This document shows positions 32,525-43,882 of a stretch of 64,000 nt of DNA, one piece after another. Source of the stretch: Aphelenchoides besseyi (taxonomy: Eukaryota > Nematoda > Chromadorea > Rhabditida > Aphelenchoididae); the NCBI GenBank assembly GCA_024699855.1, contig JAMPIQ010000003.1, positions 3,472,001 through 3,536,000 of the forward strand, read 5' to 3'. A program made the translations under genes and the position numbers. Position 1 is the stretch's first letter, and every line of letters starts with the position of its first letter. Under the pieces are notes generated by a model. The model saw nothing but the letters and a program-made list of their open reading frames with translations. It did no database searches and was not told the origin of the DNA.

Positions 32525-32624
32525 NNNNNNNNNNNNNNNNNNNNNNNNNNNNNNNNNNNNNNNNNNNNNNNNNNNNNNNNNNNNNNNNNNNNNNNNNNNN
32601 NNNNNNNNNNNNNNNNNNNNNNNN
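32525..32624. other. Assembly gap of exactly 100 Ns
   Basis: The run of N is exactly 100 bases, the usual placeholder for a gap of unknown size. Frames across it are not real. Flanking sequence (32290-32524 and 32625-33080) shows no assignable gene, and the receptor promoter may fall partly in the gap. Confidence 0.95.
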
Positions 32625-33093
32625 GACGATGACTTGAAAAAATTTGCAATCAGCTGCAGGATACGACGATAGTAAGAAACACCATCGCGGTATTCTTTCA
32701 CTTTGTTGACAGTCACTGATCGGCGCTTCACATTTACAACCCAAATTGCTAGTGTTGTGTAACTCGACCGATCTTTTGATCGACCCGGTGGTCGCAACCA
32801 TAAATTGTGACAACAATACCACTAATCAGCAGTCATTCCTTCTGGACATTTTGGGTTGCAAATGTCATTTTGTAATTCAAAACGAAAATACCTCGAGGTC
32901 CCAATCAATCTAGTTAGATGAATCGAAGCGACTCAACTGACAGATCGGAAGCTACATACAAACCACAGCCATCAGTGTCGAGAGCAAGTCGTTTTGAAGT
33001 CTAGTCAACATGTCCAAGCGCTAAAACGATTCAAACGATGGGCCTCATCATCCAAAAGTAAGTAAATTTCTGTTTTTATTAAATTTCTTTTAG

Positions 33094-33366
33094 ATGGGTA
33101 AAGGTGACCGCCAAGCAATTCGCCTTCATCGACTCCAACTGCAGTACCAGGAGCTTCGAAGTGTTATCGAAGAGATCGAGTTTTACCCTGAAGTTCAGAT
33201 GCAAAAAGCCGACATCCTGGAGCAAGCAAGGAAGCTGATCAAAAAGGTTCAAAGGAAAACTCTGGAACTGAAAGCGAAGCACCTTTTGGCAGAGACACAA
33301 AGTAAGTTAATATAAATTCATTAATCTTATCTTTTAGAAGTTCGAGCTTTCAACACCGAACGATAA
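33094..33366 (+). CDS. Minimal HES/Hairy-type HLH protein, 78 aa
   Basis: Two exons (33094-33301 and 33338-33366) encode about 78 residues. The frame begins MGKGDRQAIRLHRLQLQYQE and then shows VQMQKADILEQARKLIKKVQ, which matches helix 2 of Hairy/E(spl) proteins (KADILE). The first part matches helix 1, but the basic DNA-contact region is reduced. There is no Orange domain and no WRPW corepressor tail. If real, it may act as a dimerising antagonist of other HLH factors. The ATG directly follows a TTTTAG acceptor, consistent with a trans-splice or 5' UTR junction. It could also be an exon of a larger gene. Confidence 0.5.
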
Positions 33367-33369
33367 GCG

Positions 33370-33795
33370 TTCTCAACTGAGCTTTTCCCTACAAAATCGC
33401 GTTATACACTATTGTCCAATAACGACCGGCTCCACAAGCATCCCAAGATGGCAACTCAGATGAAAAAACAACCAACCATTCTGCAGACTGAAATTACATT
33501 TTTTTGTGATTGAATTGCTATATAAAAGATTGTCTATTCTCAAGAAGTCTCTTTTCTAATTGGCGTTTTTCTTATGTTTAACAAACTTTTAAAACAAACG
33601 AGTTCATTTTCTTCTCTAACGATTACTGCTGAAATTCAGCTTGTCAGAGTTGAGTGTGTTTTGATGTTTTCGGTTGAAAATGTTGCGATGTTCGCATTCT
33701 TGTGACAATCAACATGAGAATTTTGATCAAACTGTTGTTCCAACACAAACAGTTCCGAACCTTAAAACTGAATGAAAACAAACAAGAAAATCGAA
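33370..33795. other. No gene seen
   Basis: The stretch is A/T-rich with no conserved frame. An open + strand frame at 33702-34055 is the mirror of the integrase relic on the other strand. Confidence 0.4.
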
Positions 33796-33803
33796 GCACT
33801 TAC

Positions 33804-35040
33804 CGTCTTTGCGAAGCGCGTAGCATCCGTTCGGCTTGGTTTTGTGTGGCCCGTAAAACAGCTTCCCAAATTTTAATTCGACCCATCGTCTGCTCCACTA
33901 AATTCGCTCGTTCGGGGTCCAAATCCAGAATCAGTTCATCGACCACTACAGAAGGCTCGATTTGTGCATTCCCGTTTATTTCATCGGCATCTGGCTTAAC
34001 CGATTCAAGTGGAATGTCATTTGCTTCGGAACTTAAATTGAGTTTGAGTGGCTGAGTAGTTGGATCGATACCTAAAACAGAAAACTCATTACGACAACTA
34101 ACGTTGAACTATACCGAAAAGTGCACGATATGGAGTTATTCCGATCCCCGCATAATGTCTCGTGTTCTTCTGCTATCGGATCATCGGTAGTAATGGCACC
34201 CAACGGGTAGAGAAACGTTCGGCAAGCGCGCGTGCGATCAAGTCTTCGACGTCACGATTTGCCCGTTCGATCAATCTTTGGGCTTCAGAATGTCAAATCC
34301 ATTTGAACACGTGAGTTATACTCCTTTACGATCATTGGTTTCACAACTACTCCGCGTTTGATTTTCGATTGTTCCAACTTGCAAAGTTCACAACAACTGA
34401 AAAACGATAATATCAGATCCCTGAAACGCTGAGATGTAAAAGCACAAGAAGAGCTCAGCTTACTTGCGCAGCCCTCCATATCTTTGACTCTTCAGTTTCT
34501 TGATCATAATGTTGTGACCACAATGACCTTTCGATGCGTGAATCGACCAGAGCAGTCAGAAGCATTTGTCATCGCGAACGACGAGAAGGCTTTTCTTGAA
34601 CAACTTGTATTTTCGACCGACAAGTTCTCGTTTGTAACTAAAAAGAAGCCGTGAGTTCGTAATTTCAAAACCTCAGCATACCGTTTTATAAGATTGTAGT
34701 CCCGTTGTTCATATACTTTCAGACCGTCGGCCTTTTGCTTCAAAACACGCAACATGCGTTTATATTCGTCAACAGATTTGACGCCGCAGGTTTTTTGTTT
34801 ATGAATGAAGACAGTAGCGGTCCAAGACGATGCGCAGCTTCTAACCGAAACCTTTCGTCCACGCCGTCCGTTTCGTCTTCTCTTCACGTTTCCACTACAA
34901 CCTAGAATCTTATTCAAGTGCATGTAATCGGTTGTAACACTCACCAGCAGATCACATTCATTCCAAAACAACAACGAAAACAAAACACCAAAAAAGAAAA
35001 GGGAATGAGGGGCCGACTCTCCGCTGACAGTCATTTTCAC
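33804..35040 (-). pseudogene. Integrase relic of the KRBA2/GIN1 type
   Basis: Read on the - strand, the pieces follow the order of integrase-like proteins related to KRBA2. There is an N-terminal helical region (VDEYKRMLRVLKQKADGL), a degraded zinc-binding stretch, and LCKLEQSKIKRGVVVKPMIV followed by NSRVQMDLTF at the start of the integrase fold. Next come RLIERANRDVEDLIARAL, then GIGITPYRALFGIDPTTQ, and a C-terminal coil ending QNQAERMLRASQRR. Stops and frame changes interrupt it (for example near 34490 and 34190), and much of the catalytic core is missing. It is a decayed copy of a mobile-element gene or of a gene domesticated from one. Confidence 0.6.
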
Positions 35041-35727
35041 GGCGGAAAATTGAACTCTAATTTCCCGGTTTCTATAGATTCATGAGAATGCCCAAGAATA
35101 CAATTCCGATCAAGAGTGTTGTTGAATGTGCTTAATTAACTTTGAAAGCGCTGTTTTACATTTTTCCCGGCCCGTTTCACAAAAGGTCCGGACTTTTCAT
35201 GAAAATTCCGATTTCACAAAAAGGCCGTAACATATACATGGACAACTGCTTACTTTCCGACAAACTTGGCTACATAGCTCTGGTCGCCGATCCTCTTCGT
35301 AGGGTTACACTTGGTAAAGACGATGAACTCGAAGTCACGTGTCTCGCCAGCTTGTCTTCAACACAAGATTTGAGCGCTTCACCGACTCTGGCATGACTGA
35401 TTTTGGAGAACTCCGCCGCAAAAAATGCGATGCTAGTCTTCATTTCTTCTATTTCCGACCTTAAGAACTCGGGACGATAGAAGTTCTTGTGGGCCCTAAA
35501 TACAATGCAGGTTACATGAACCATTTAATTAAAAGTTACTCTTGTAGTAGTCTTCACCTTTCAATTTGAGAATACCAACGAAACGACTGGTGTTTTAAAT
35601 AATCTCAAACTTGGGAGGCGGATTTTTTAATCCGCAACAATTTAAGCGATTTGGTGTTTTTTCGCTAATTAAATGATTATCAACTTATATCAGTTGGTTT
35701 TAAATATTCTACGCAAAATAATCGCAG
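35041..35727. other. No assignable gene
   Basis: Overlapping frames exist on both strands (35142-35396 on +, 35270-35524 on -), but neither shows a domain or splice context. The - strand frame has a helical segment (EIEEMKTSIAFFAAEFSKI) and is the better candidate if anything is coding. Confidence 0.3.
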
Positions 35728-36817
35728 TTTGCAACAGAAAAAGCCGTTCAATTCGTTGAATTTGATTCCCGTCGTCTACAGTCAATTGATGGTTTGGATC
35801 AATGCATCGAATAAAGTCTATGTGAAATGCTACGACGCTCAAAATGATCAAGAAATGGATAATGTGAGTTCGACCAGAGATGATCTTTTTAGTTTTGGGA
35901 TTTGCAGAACAATAAGGTGCGAGTAGAAATGCGATTGGCCGATGCTTCCCGAAGCTGGAGATTGTCGTCGGACCTCCGTGAACAATGTTCTTGCTTTCTA
36001 TTTGGTTTTATTGTGTAAAAAGAATCGAGAACAAGTGAGAGTTCATTTTACTATCATAGCAATCTACAATCTTATAGCTATCCGACGAGGAGTTTGCTTC
36101 GTTCTGTGCCAACTCCTTCCGCAAGGTTATGGCTCCGAAGATTTTTGACATGACCAACAAACTCAACGAAGCACAACCACAGCTTCGAACATTAACGGAA
36201 ATGGAAGACAATCCGATTTTGAACTCTTATGGTCTTTCGAAGTTTTAAAACGTGTCGTTGGAGTTTGTGAAATGCATTTTTAAGGTAAATTAATGAAACA
36301 AACTAAATTATGTCGAATTTAGGTCTTCGGTCTCTGCTCATATGCTTCGGAAGTCATTGGCGAAATTCGAAGTCAGGCCTTGTTGATGATTGGCAAAGAC
36401 GAAATCAGTGACGATACGTTTTGGAAGCCTCCGCGTGTTAGCGTTGTGCTGGAACAAATTCTCTGTCCGAATTGCTATTTGAATGTTGATTTCGATGTTT
36501 ATGCTCAGAAACACGTGGAAAATGAGAACGAAGGTGGGAGTCTTCAAATACAATTTTACCTTTGAATTCGGTCTTTTAGAATCGTCGTTTTTGTGTCCTT
36601 ATTGTGCCAAACCTTTGTCTTCGACTATCGTTGAAGAGGAATTGATTGATCGAATCACAAAAATGCAAATCGCTTATCTGCTTCAAGACCTCAAATGCGT
36701 TCATTGCAAACAAGTTTGTTCGGTTCTCAACATCTTAATAAGCTCGCCATCTTTAGGTTGCTACTCCCTACTTGACCATAACTTGTGAACCTTGTTGTTT
36801 CTGGTCTTCGAATACGT
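35728..36817 (+). pseudogene. DNA polymerase epsilon catalytic subunit, C-terminal part
   Basis: Exons on the + strand (about 35728-35863, 35908-35990, 36078-36284, 36323-36533, 36580-36713, 36757-36817) read as the C-terminal end of the polymerase epsilon large subunit. Diagnostic blocks are NVSLEFVKCIFK, the first zinc finger ILCPNCYLNVD paired with FLCPYCAKPL, IAYLLQDLKCVHCKQ and a final CEPCC. In the full enzyme this region anchors the accessory subunits of the leading-strand replicase. The polymerase and exonuclease domains are absent. Exon 36078-36284 contains an in-frame TAA at 36246-36248 just before the conserved NVSLEF. The last helices are missing. It is probably a pseudogene fragment. 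A complete copy should exist elsewhere. Confidence 0.65.
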
Positions 36818-37014
36818 AAAATTCTACGATCTGAATCGTAGCTTGAATCTTGGACTGGTATGCGAGCATCGTTGCCATTAACTGAAACTATCTTCTTTCA
36901 GAAGACCTAAACAGTTTATACCTTTGACAGAATTGAAGTCCACGTTCGATGGATAACCCAAGATTTCGATTTCCTCGATTCTCGGAATGAAAATTTTTCG
37001 CTAAATCAAAACGA

Positions 37015-37791
37015 TTAATAAGCACGGGTCTTGAGTCCACTCACAGCTGCTCTTCGATTAAGAGTTATTTCGAGTTGCGGTTTTTTGTTGATGATGGTGA
37101 ATTTGAAGTTGAAATGATAGTGTTCGAAGTCTTTGAGATCTTGTTCTGCTTGAACAGCGCTCAATCCATCATCCCAAAGCAACTCTCCCGTCGCTGTTCC
37201 ATCCTTGCCATCTAACACAGTCTTGGGCAACGTAATCAAAATCTGGAAATCGTTTTCGTGGGTTCTCGTCGCCGTGAGAGCTGCTTCTTGGCGTGGAACA
37301 ATATGACCACCTGCAACAACGTTCTTTCATTTTTGTTGTTAAATCTTCTATCACATCGAGCAAATACTGGACTGCTGCTATTTCGCGCCGCATCGCCAAT
37401 CGAATAGCTGTTGAAGTTAAGATCCAACGTGGCACGGCCGGACGGATTGTTTGGCGAATTTGCTGCTTTTGTTAATCGTGCGTTTGTTGCCGACCCCGAT
37501 TGAATAACATGACCGGTGCTGGGTGGATAATGACACCACGGTGCAGTGTTGTCAGCCTAATGATAGAAGTGCAATCTTGTTTATTCCCCAACTTACAACA
37601 TCATGAACTGGACTCCAAGAGCAACTTCGCTGTTTACAAACATCTTCGTATACATTTGGCTCGGGAGCATAGTTCACACGCAAAGACGGATCTACGGCGT
37701 CAAATCTTCGAGCCTGTTTACTAGACGCAGAATTGCAGACGATCACAGCGAACACCGACAATGCGAAGATTAGTCGCATTGCTCCGAACAT
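37015..37791 (-). pseudogene. GH31 alpha-glucosidase remnant lacking its catalytic core
   Basis: The - strand starts with a signal peptide (MRLIFALSVFAVIVCNS) and a trefoil-type module (CKQRSCSWSP, then PWCHYPPSTGHVI after a short intron, 37597-37556). This is how secreted GH31 maltase/isomaltase-type enzymes begin. After a short stretch (RATLDLNFNSYSIG) the sequence jumps to the C-terminal beta domain: GGHIVPRQEAALTATRTH, LPKTVLDGKDGTATGELLWD, ending VSGLKTRAY. About 500 residues containing the catalytic barrel are missing, because fewer than 100 bases separate the two parts. The ends are well preserved, so the deletion may be recent. A misassembly that dropped the middle is an alternative. 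Confidence 0.65.
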
Positions 37792-37989
37792 TTTGACTGA
37801 TATTGAGCAGATTTTAAAACAATTAAGTAAAAGTTGAAAACGTGTACTCGACGCTGTTTCCACGTTTCCTATTAAGATAACTGATATGAACACCACTTCA
37901 ATCCTATGTCTTATAACATACAATTTTAGAGAATTTTCACTATTTAAATTCATAAACCAGACATAAATGATTTTAAAAAATAGTTCTGA

Positions 37990-38340
37990 GTGCAACAGAA
38001 CTTTTTGATTCCCTTATTACAAGAAGGGGCAAAAACTTTAGTGCACGTGCGCGGAGTTGAACTCCCCGACGTGAGGGCTTGGAATTCCTTGGAACGCGCT
38101 CTTAACCACTGCGCTATTTATGTACATACGACCACTCCTCTTCGAAAGGTTTTAGTGCAACGGTTCAACGTTTCTCTCGCTCCTCTTCTATGTTTTACTT
38201 TGCTGTAGAACAACATCTTTATCGAGAATTTTGTATAATTTCAAAAGCAAAACCCCTGAAAGCAGTGTAAAATGTGTGCTGGGAAAAGGGGAATGGGATG
38301 TCCCAGAAATAGTATATACATACTACTCTTTTAATCGTTA
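37990..38340 (-). repeat. tRNA-derived SINE, fuller copy
   Basis: On the - strand a tRNA-like head is visible. Box A is TAGCGCAGTGGTTAAGAGCG, and box B, about 45 bases on, is GGGAGTTCAACTCC. The spacing implies a long variable arm like that of Leu or Ser tRNAs. It lacks an acceptor stem that pairs cleanly, so it is not a functional tRNA. An unrelated body of about 190 bases is attached. Two related pieces occur at 30085-30600. Confidence 0.65.
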
Positions 38341-38487
38341 ACATAGCGACATATTTCCAAATTTAATCTTTCATTTACTTCATAAGAAACGTCATAATCG
38401 AAAAGGAACGAAGTCTCGACTAAAATCATTTGTGTTCACTAGGTTTCATTCTGACGGTTTGAACGGTCGTCTATTTGTCTGTCGATT

Positions 38488-39099
38488 ATGGGCCAAACTG
38501 TTGGGCGGGAGAAGATGCCGGAAAACAAAGGAAAGCCGATGCAGAATCAAAGGAGCAGCATTTCGTCGGCTACTGGAAGCGCACAAAACTCAACTCTTTC
38601 GTCACAACTTTCCGAATCAAAGTCCGGCCTCCAAACGACTAGTGGCTACACAACTTCGAATAGTAGCGACACCGGAATGTCTCCGTACTATTCGAGCGTA
38701 TCGCCGAGTCGATCGAGTTCTACAAATTCGTTGCCTTCACTTCCGTTGTCGACTTTGCAAAGTGGCTCAAGCGGTTCGTCGAATGCACTCGGCTCTGAAT
38801 CGCTTACTTCGTGCAGTACGTGTGATGAGAGTAAGTCGGACCTTAAGTTTTGCTTATAAGTTCTTCTAGTTTCTGAATCCAGCAGCACCAGCCATCGTTC
38901 GTTGGATACTTCGTTTGAGTTGAGTCCGTTGCCCGATTACGAAGAAGCCGTCACCGTCAACTATTTGGTCAAAGTTCGACGGTAAAAGAACTTCGCTCAA
39001 GTGATTTCATTTCCGGCTTTCAGTCAAGTGGATCACTGGAATAAGATGGCTGCTCTGTACGATAGAACAGAAGCACGAGAAGTGGCCACCCGTCGATAA
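38488..39099 (+). CDS. Serine-rich protein with N-myristoylation-like start, 176 aa
   Basis: Three exons (38488-38830, 38870-38981, 39024-39099) join exactly in frame. The start MGQTVGREK places Gly at position 2, as in N-myristoylated proteins. About 110 residues of Ser/Thr/Gly-rich, disordered sequence follow. The ordered C-terminus reads LSPLPDYEEAVTVNYLVKV and DHWNKMAALYDRTEAREV. The PDYEEA motif resembles a ligand for WW or trafficking adaptors. Overall it looks like a small membrane-associated adaptor. I do not recognise the family. Introns are about 40 nt. Confidence 0.6.
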
Positions 39100-40559
39100 T
39101 CAGGTTCCCGTTTTCAACTCGGTCATATCAACAAGTCAATCGCTTCTTCAGGTTCATTTTAGGAAACGGATGTGTTTTTGCGTTCAATAAACTACCTATA
39201 AGAAGTGCAGCACGAGTTTCCAAAAAGATTTTCGAATTCGCGGATTTGTTTCCTCCAAAAAAAGAACAGTTGGTTGATGCCGTTGGCTCGAAGGTGATCG
39301 AGAGAAAGCGCACAACGTGGCCACAACAAATTTGTGCGTCCATTGCGCCGAGATCGCCGAGACGATCGAACGAGGTGGAAATGGCGGAACGAAGAGCTCA
39401 AAGGATCTTTTATTGAATTTGATCAGGCGAATCGTTTGGCCGCACATTACGCGTCAGTTGGGCGCTAAAAAGAGGACTCGTCTAAATCTGCTGAATCACA
39501 ACCATGCCAAAAAAACTTCCTTTGCCCACCTTTCATGCGATTCGTCTACCTGCCCTCTCTCGGCAATGTTCCACGATCGTTTTTCTGTTTCATTTAGCAC
39601 TGCAATCGGATGTTTTATTCGTAACTGATCATCCCGTTTAGTCGCCCACTCGTTTCTTCTTTTCACGTAAAGGCGCTAAATTTTTCGAATAATTTTAAAC
39701 GTTCAATTAACGAAATGATTACCCCTTAATCTTTGTTCGGGTATTTGACTTGAACGTTCTCAATTGTGAGTTCAGTAATCAAATTCAGATCGTTTGCTTG
39801 TTCGGTCGATCTTCTCAACTTGTGGCTCCGATCTGTGTTCAGAACTGCATCGTAGTCGCCGATTTACGAATTCAACTGACTGTTCCGTACGTGACTCACG
39901 TCACTTATCACTCCATTAATTGGTAAGTCTGCTGAAGAAAAGTTCGAGAATTCGTTTGGTCGTGAGTGAAATGTTTTCAAACGAAGTTACAGTTATGAAC
40001 CGTCTCATGTGTTTGTATGAGCGAACAAGTGGATTTAAACGAAAAAGCGCAAAACACGTCGTGCTTATGCAATGAAGCCGTCGGCCTGTTGAACGTGGTT
40101 CTTGAGTGCGCGAACTCGTCCGAAGGCCAAACAGTTGCGCTTATCGGCCGTCTTCCCGCTTAATTGCACTCACTCTTGTACTTCGGCCGACATACGTTTG
40201 CTGATGTAGAACTTTTTTTCGTGTTTCGATTTGATTTTTAGATTTCTGATCAATCGTTGAACCGAAAAGGTCATTTCGAACAATCGGCATTATACTCATT
40301 GGTATTGTGGAAACTCACAACCAAGTGGTCAATCAGTCGGCCAATTTGTTTGCGAATTTCGCCGCCAGATGTGAACTCCTCGGTCGATATCCACGACGAA
40401 ACACAATCGGAGTTTAGCGCGCGTACGAGCGTCTGGATCTCATTGCTTCCTTCAATTGAGTCATCTTCGACATTCGCTTCAAATTTCTTTGTTTTTATGT
40501 TCGTTTTAAGGCGCGTAGTTTAAGATCTTTCTAATTGAATCTCAAAAGGAAACATCTGA
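39100..40559. other. Unresolved stretch with two candidate exons
   Basis: A + strand frame at about 39170-39417 ends TAG-type and reads AARVSKKIFEFADLFPPKKE, which could be the last exon of a small mitochondrial-type protein. Another at about 39787-39921 reads LFGRSSQLVAPICVQNCIVV and ends at a GTAAGT donor. I could not link either to a gene. 39925-40559 has no recognisable exon and may hold the promoter and 5' UTR of the giant gene. Confidence 0.3.
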
Positions 40560-43424
40560 ATGTCGTTTTCTTGCGTTTGCTGTCAATGTCGCAGCGACAT
40601 CAAAAGCCAAAATGAGGCGATTTGGCAGTTGGCACGCAGATCAGACGACGAATTGGATCTCGAACAGCGTCCGTCAACGAGCTATGAGAACGTGAACGTT
40701 TGTGTGGCCAAACCGTGTGCCGAACCGCCAAATCAATGTGTTCGTCGTGCAAATGCCGAAGCTCGACGCGACATGGATGAGTGGAGAGCGAAATGTCGTC
40801 GACGTGCACTTTCAGTCACGATGATGAACACAACGACGTTAGTACGGGAATCATCGGTTCGAAGACCCTTTTACACGAAGAAAGTTCGTCTCGGCATAAC
40901 CACCGTTTTTGGTTCGACGCAAAGTCTCGCCGGCGTAGAATTACTTCAAGCCCACGAAGCACTTTGGAAGTTCAAAAGCCAAGTAACTCGGTTTGCATCT
41001 CCACCTGGTGAAATTGGTGCAATTGCCGCTCAAAGCGAAGGCTACAACTTCATTTGCAATTGTGAGCGTCGAGCTTTCTCATGCGAAGCTCGGTTCGGCT
41101 GCTCGCAGACCAACGATCCCGTTTGGAAGCTAAGAAGTGGGATTCTCCGAGAAACAAACTCGGAATACGATGTTTCCTTAAAATCACAAAAAACGACCAA
41201 ACGAATTCAACGAACCAACGAGTCTGATTCTCGTCTTCAACAATTACCGTGTACTTGTAGATTTTCTTCCCAAGAAGAAGTTCGCCGTTCGACAACCAAA
41301 AGCGAACGTGGACGTTCTCGATATCGTGCATTTCGAGATTTTCTTTGTTCATTTGGCAAAATGCGTCGTGGTTACAAGCAATCAAATCGGTGGGTTTCTG
41401 TTTGTTTACTTCCATTAATCGTAAATTTGCAGTGATGCCGAACAAGAGCTTCTCGAACACTATTCTACTCCTGCTTCATCTAATGCTCAACAACAAAACC
41501 CAACTGCCGGTTATCCCGCATCAACGCGGCGTGGATCAGGCGGTGGTTTACTTCAAGTAAGACCAATAACTTTTATTTTAACTCCTACATTTATAGAAGA
41601 TTTTTCGTCCTTCAGAACCCAGTCAACTGTCTCACCGTCAACCGCCACCTCCCGTTCAACAACAACGACCGATTTCGAATGTCGGAAGCTCATCCGCTTG
41701 GCATCAACCACGTGTGATGAGTCGAAGTTTGGCGGCAACAGATTTCGACGGCGATGATGGTTACGCAGAAATCACAAATGTCCGATCGCGATCTAACGAT
41801 CCGAATGAACAGTTTCGTGTGGGAAAACAGCGGGAAAGTAAGTTGAAGTCTGCAAAAAAGTTTGTCATTAGTCGCCTGAAACAAAGTGTTTCATCTTCTT
41901 GTTACGAAAAGTGATTGCCGCCCGAGCCATTTCGTCCGTTTGATTGATCAATCGGTTGTCGAGCTCTTTTTGCATCTGCAGCGATAAACTTTTTATTGTC
42001 TCTAAGAACAGCCGACGAAAATTAGTGGACAAGCAAATCAAAACTGAAATACAAAAACTTTTAGTGAGTGTTCCTGTGTCGCCTAAAACAGTGAAATTTC
42101 AAGATGAAATTGCTCGTGATTTACGTCGTAAACAACAACAAGAGTACGCCAATCAACAGCAATTCGTTCCACCGCCCGGAATTGGACCTCGACGTTCTTC
42201 GGCCTTTCAGCCGACAGCTCATTACGCAGTTCCACACTCTCAACGTCATCAATCGGTTCCATTGCAACAGTCGGCTCTCGGCCAATACGATCAATTCCAC
42301 GAACCGACAGCTCCCGTTCAACAACAACAACAATCTCGTCTTCCACCTCAGCAATTTGCGCCGCTTCCACCACCGACGAGAATCGGAGTTCTGCAAAAAC
42401 AAGCGACCGAACAGCTGCAAAATCAACCAAAAACACCATTGGTTCAGCAACGTTCTCAACCTCAATTATCGCAACCAACTCAACAACCGAATCTCACTCC
42501 CGCTGTCAATCAGCAACCAATTCCTCTGGACAAAAACCGCTTTCAACCAATCATTCAACATCCGATCAACTCTGCATCGACTGCTTTTCATCCTTCGACT
42601 TCAACTCGTTCAAATCAACAAATTCCGCAATCAGCAAATGAATTGGACGCGGCCACTCAAGATTTATTGCGTTTAAGCAACGAACCCTCGACTATCACAT
42701 TCAGTTCAACTGCTCGTATTTCTCCGAATTCTGATTCACTGCCCAAATCTGCTTCGACATCTTCGGTTCATAGGGTTGTTCGCACGCCGGTAAGCGCACA
42801 TAATTTTCCGTTAGAAGGCTGTGATTTTAGGATGGTGGTGTTCTGAAGTTTGCAAACGCTTTTACTTGGGACACCGACCGTCAACGAGAAACCGTTTCGC
42901 CGGATACCACAAGCGCCAACATTACCGAATTTTCACGTTCATCTCGACCCACGACAACTCGTCGAAGTGCCGCTCCATCGCCACCAACTCAACACGATGA
43001 ACGATCGTCGACTGCGGCCAATGGAAACGTTCACGAACACGAAACCGAGTTTTCAGCGCAAATCGAATTTCCACCAGTTATTCGCACAACAGTCGAGGGA
43101 ATTTTGAAGATGGAAAAGACAGTTGGTACTCATTTACGTGTCGTTGATCATTCTGTCGCTAAAGGTATGTAAATGTTGCAATAGCTTTTCGAATTCTTGA
43201 TTCAAGCATACACTATTCGTGACACCACAACTCACTATCGGATTCGCACGAGAATCGGTAAACGTGAAGTTGTTCTTGAAGAACATGCCGCTTCGGCTAC
43301 CGATGATTCGGCAGCCGTTTCGCGTAACGGTGTTCGTTCGGGTGGAACTTATCGTCTTTCGATCTATGAAGATGGACGTGAAGTCGGTCGACATGAAGCA
43401 GACATCAGTGTTCCAGATAATATG
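40560..43424 (+). CDS. 5' exons of the giant repeat/copine-like gene
   Basis: Exons at 40560-41389, 41433-41556, 41597-41837, about 42007-42789, 42831-43164 and 43207-43424 lead in frame into the giant exon. One join, 41837 to 42007, is not in phase, so a small exon was probably missed. The protein starts MSFSCVCCQCRSDIKSQ (Cys-rich, possibly acylated), then a charged region and a long Gln/Pro-rich segment (42120-42620). Last comes a folded-looking block (43207-43424) containing HYRIRTRIGKREVVLEEH and RLSIYEDGREVGRHEA. That block alternates short strands like an Ig-type beta domain, but I cannot assign it. A 458-nt intron separates it from 43883. Confidence 0.55.
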
Positions 43425-43882
43425 GTAAGTTGTTAGCAAGAAAACTAGTCTTAATACGTAGAACGTGTGCCTTTCTTCTCATCAAAAAACCTTTGGCTTC
43501 GAAACCAAATGACCGAAATATTGCGGTTTGCCAATTCAAACCGTGTGATTCACCTTTCTACTAACCATCTAGCAGTTCACTTATTCGTGCACTTGAGTTC
43601 TTTAACCAATAAATTTGACGTGAAAAAGAAACTAACGAACTTAGCACCGAATCAGTTTACCGTTATAAACGGTAAGTTGACATTTTATGCACTATTATTA
43701 CGCTACTCATTGCACATCGTGAGTATTTTGTATGCGGTTTTCGCACTTTTTATTCAATTGGCCGACCGCAATGTTCTCGATCTTGAATCCGTTTAGCTAT
43801 GAAGACACACGACCTTCTTGTATGATCACGAATAATATAATCTCTTGAATAAACAACAATCGATTATTTGTCTAATTTTCAG

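Noticed and set aside
32265..32822. Frames spanning the run of Ns
   Set aside because: They are artefacts of translating the 100-N gap.
38040..38110. Functional tRNA gene
   Set aside because: Boxes A and B are tRNA-like, but the acceptor and anticodon stems do not pair and other copies exist, so it is a SINE head.
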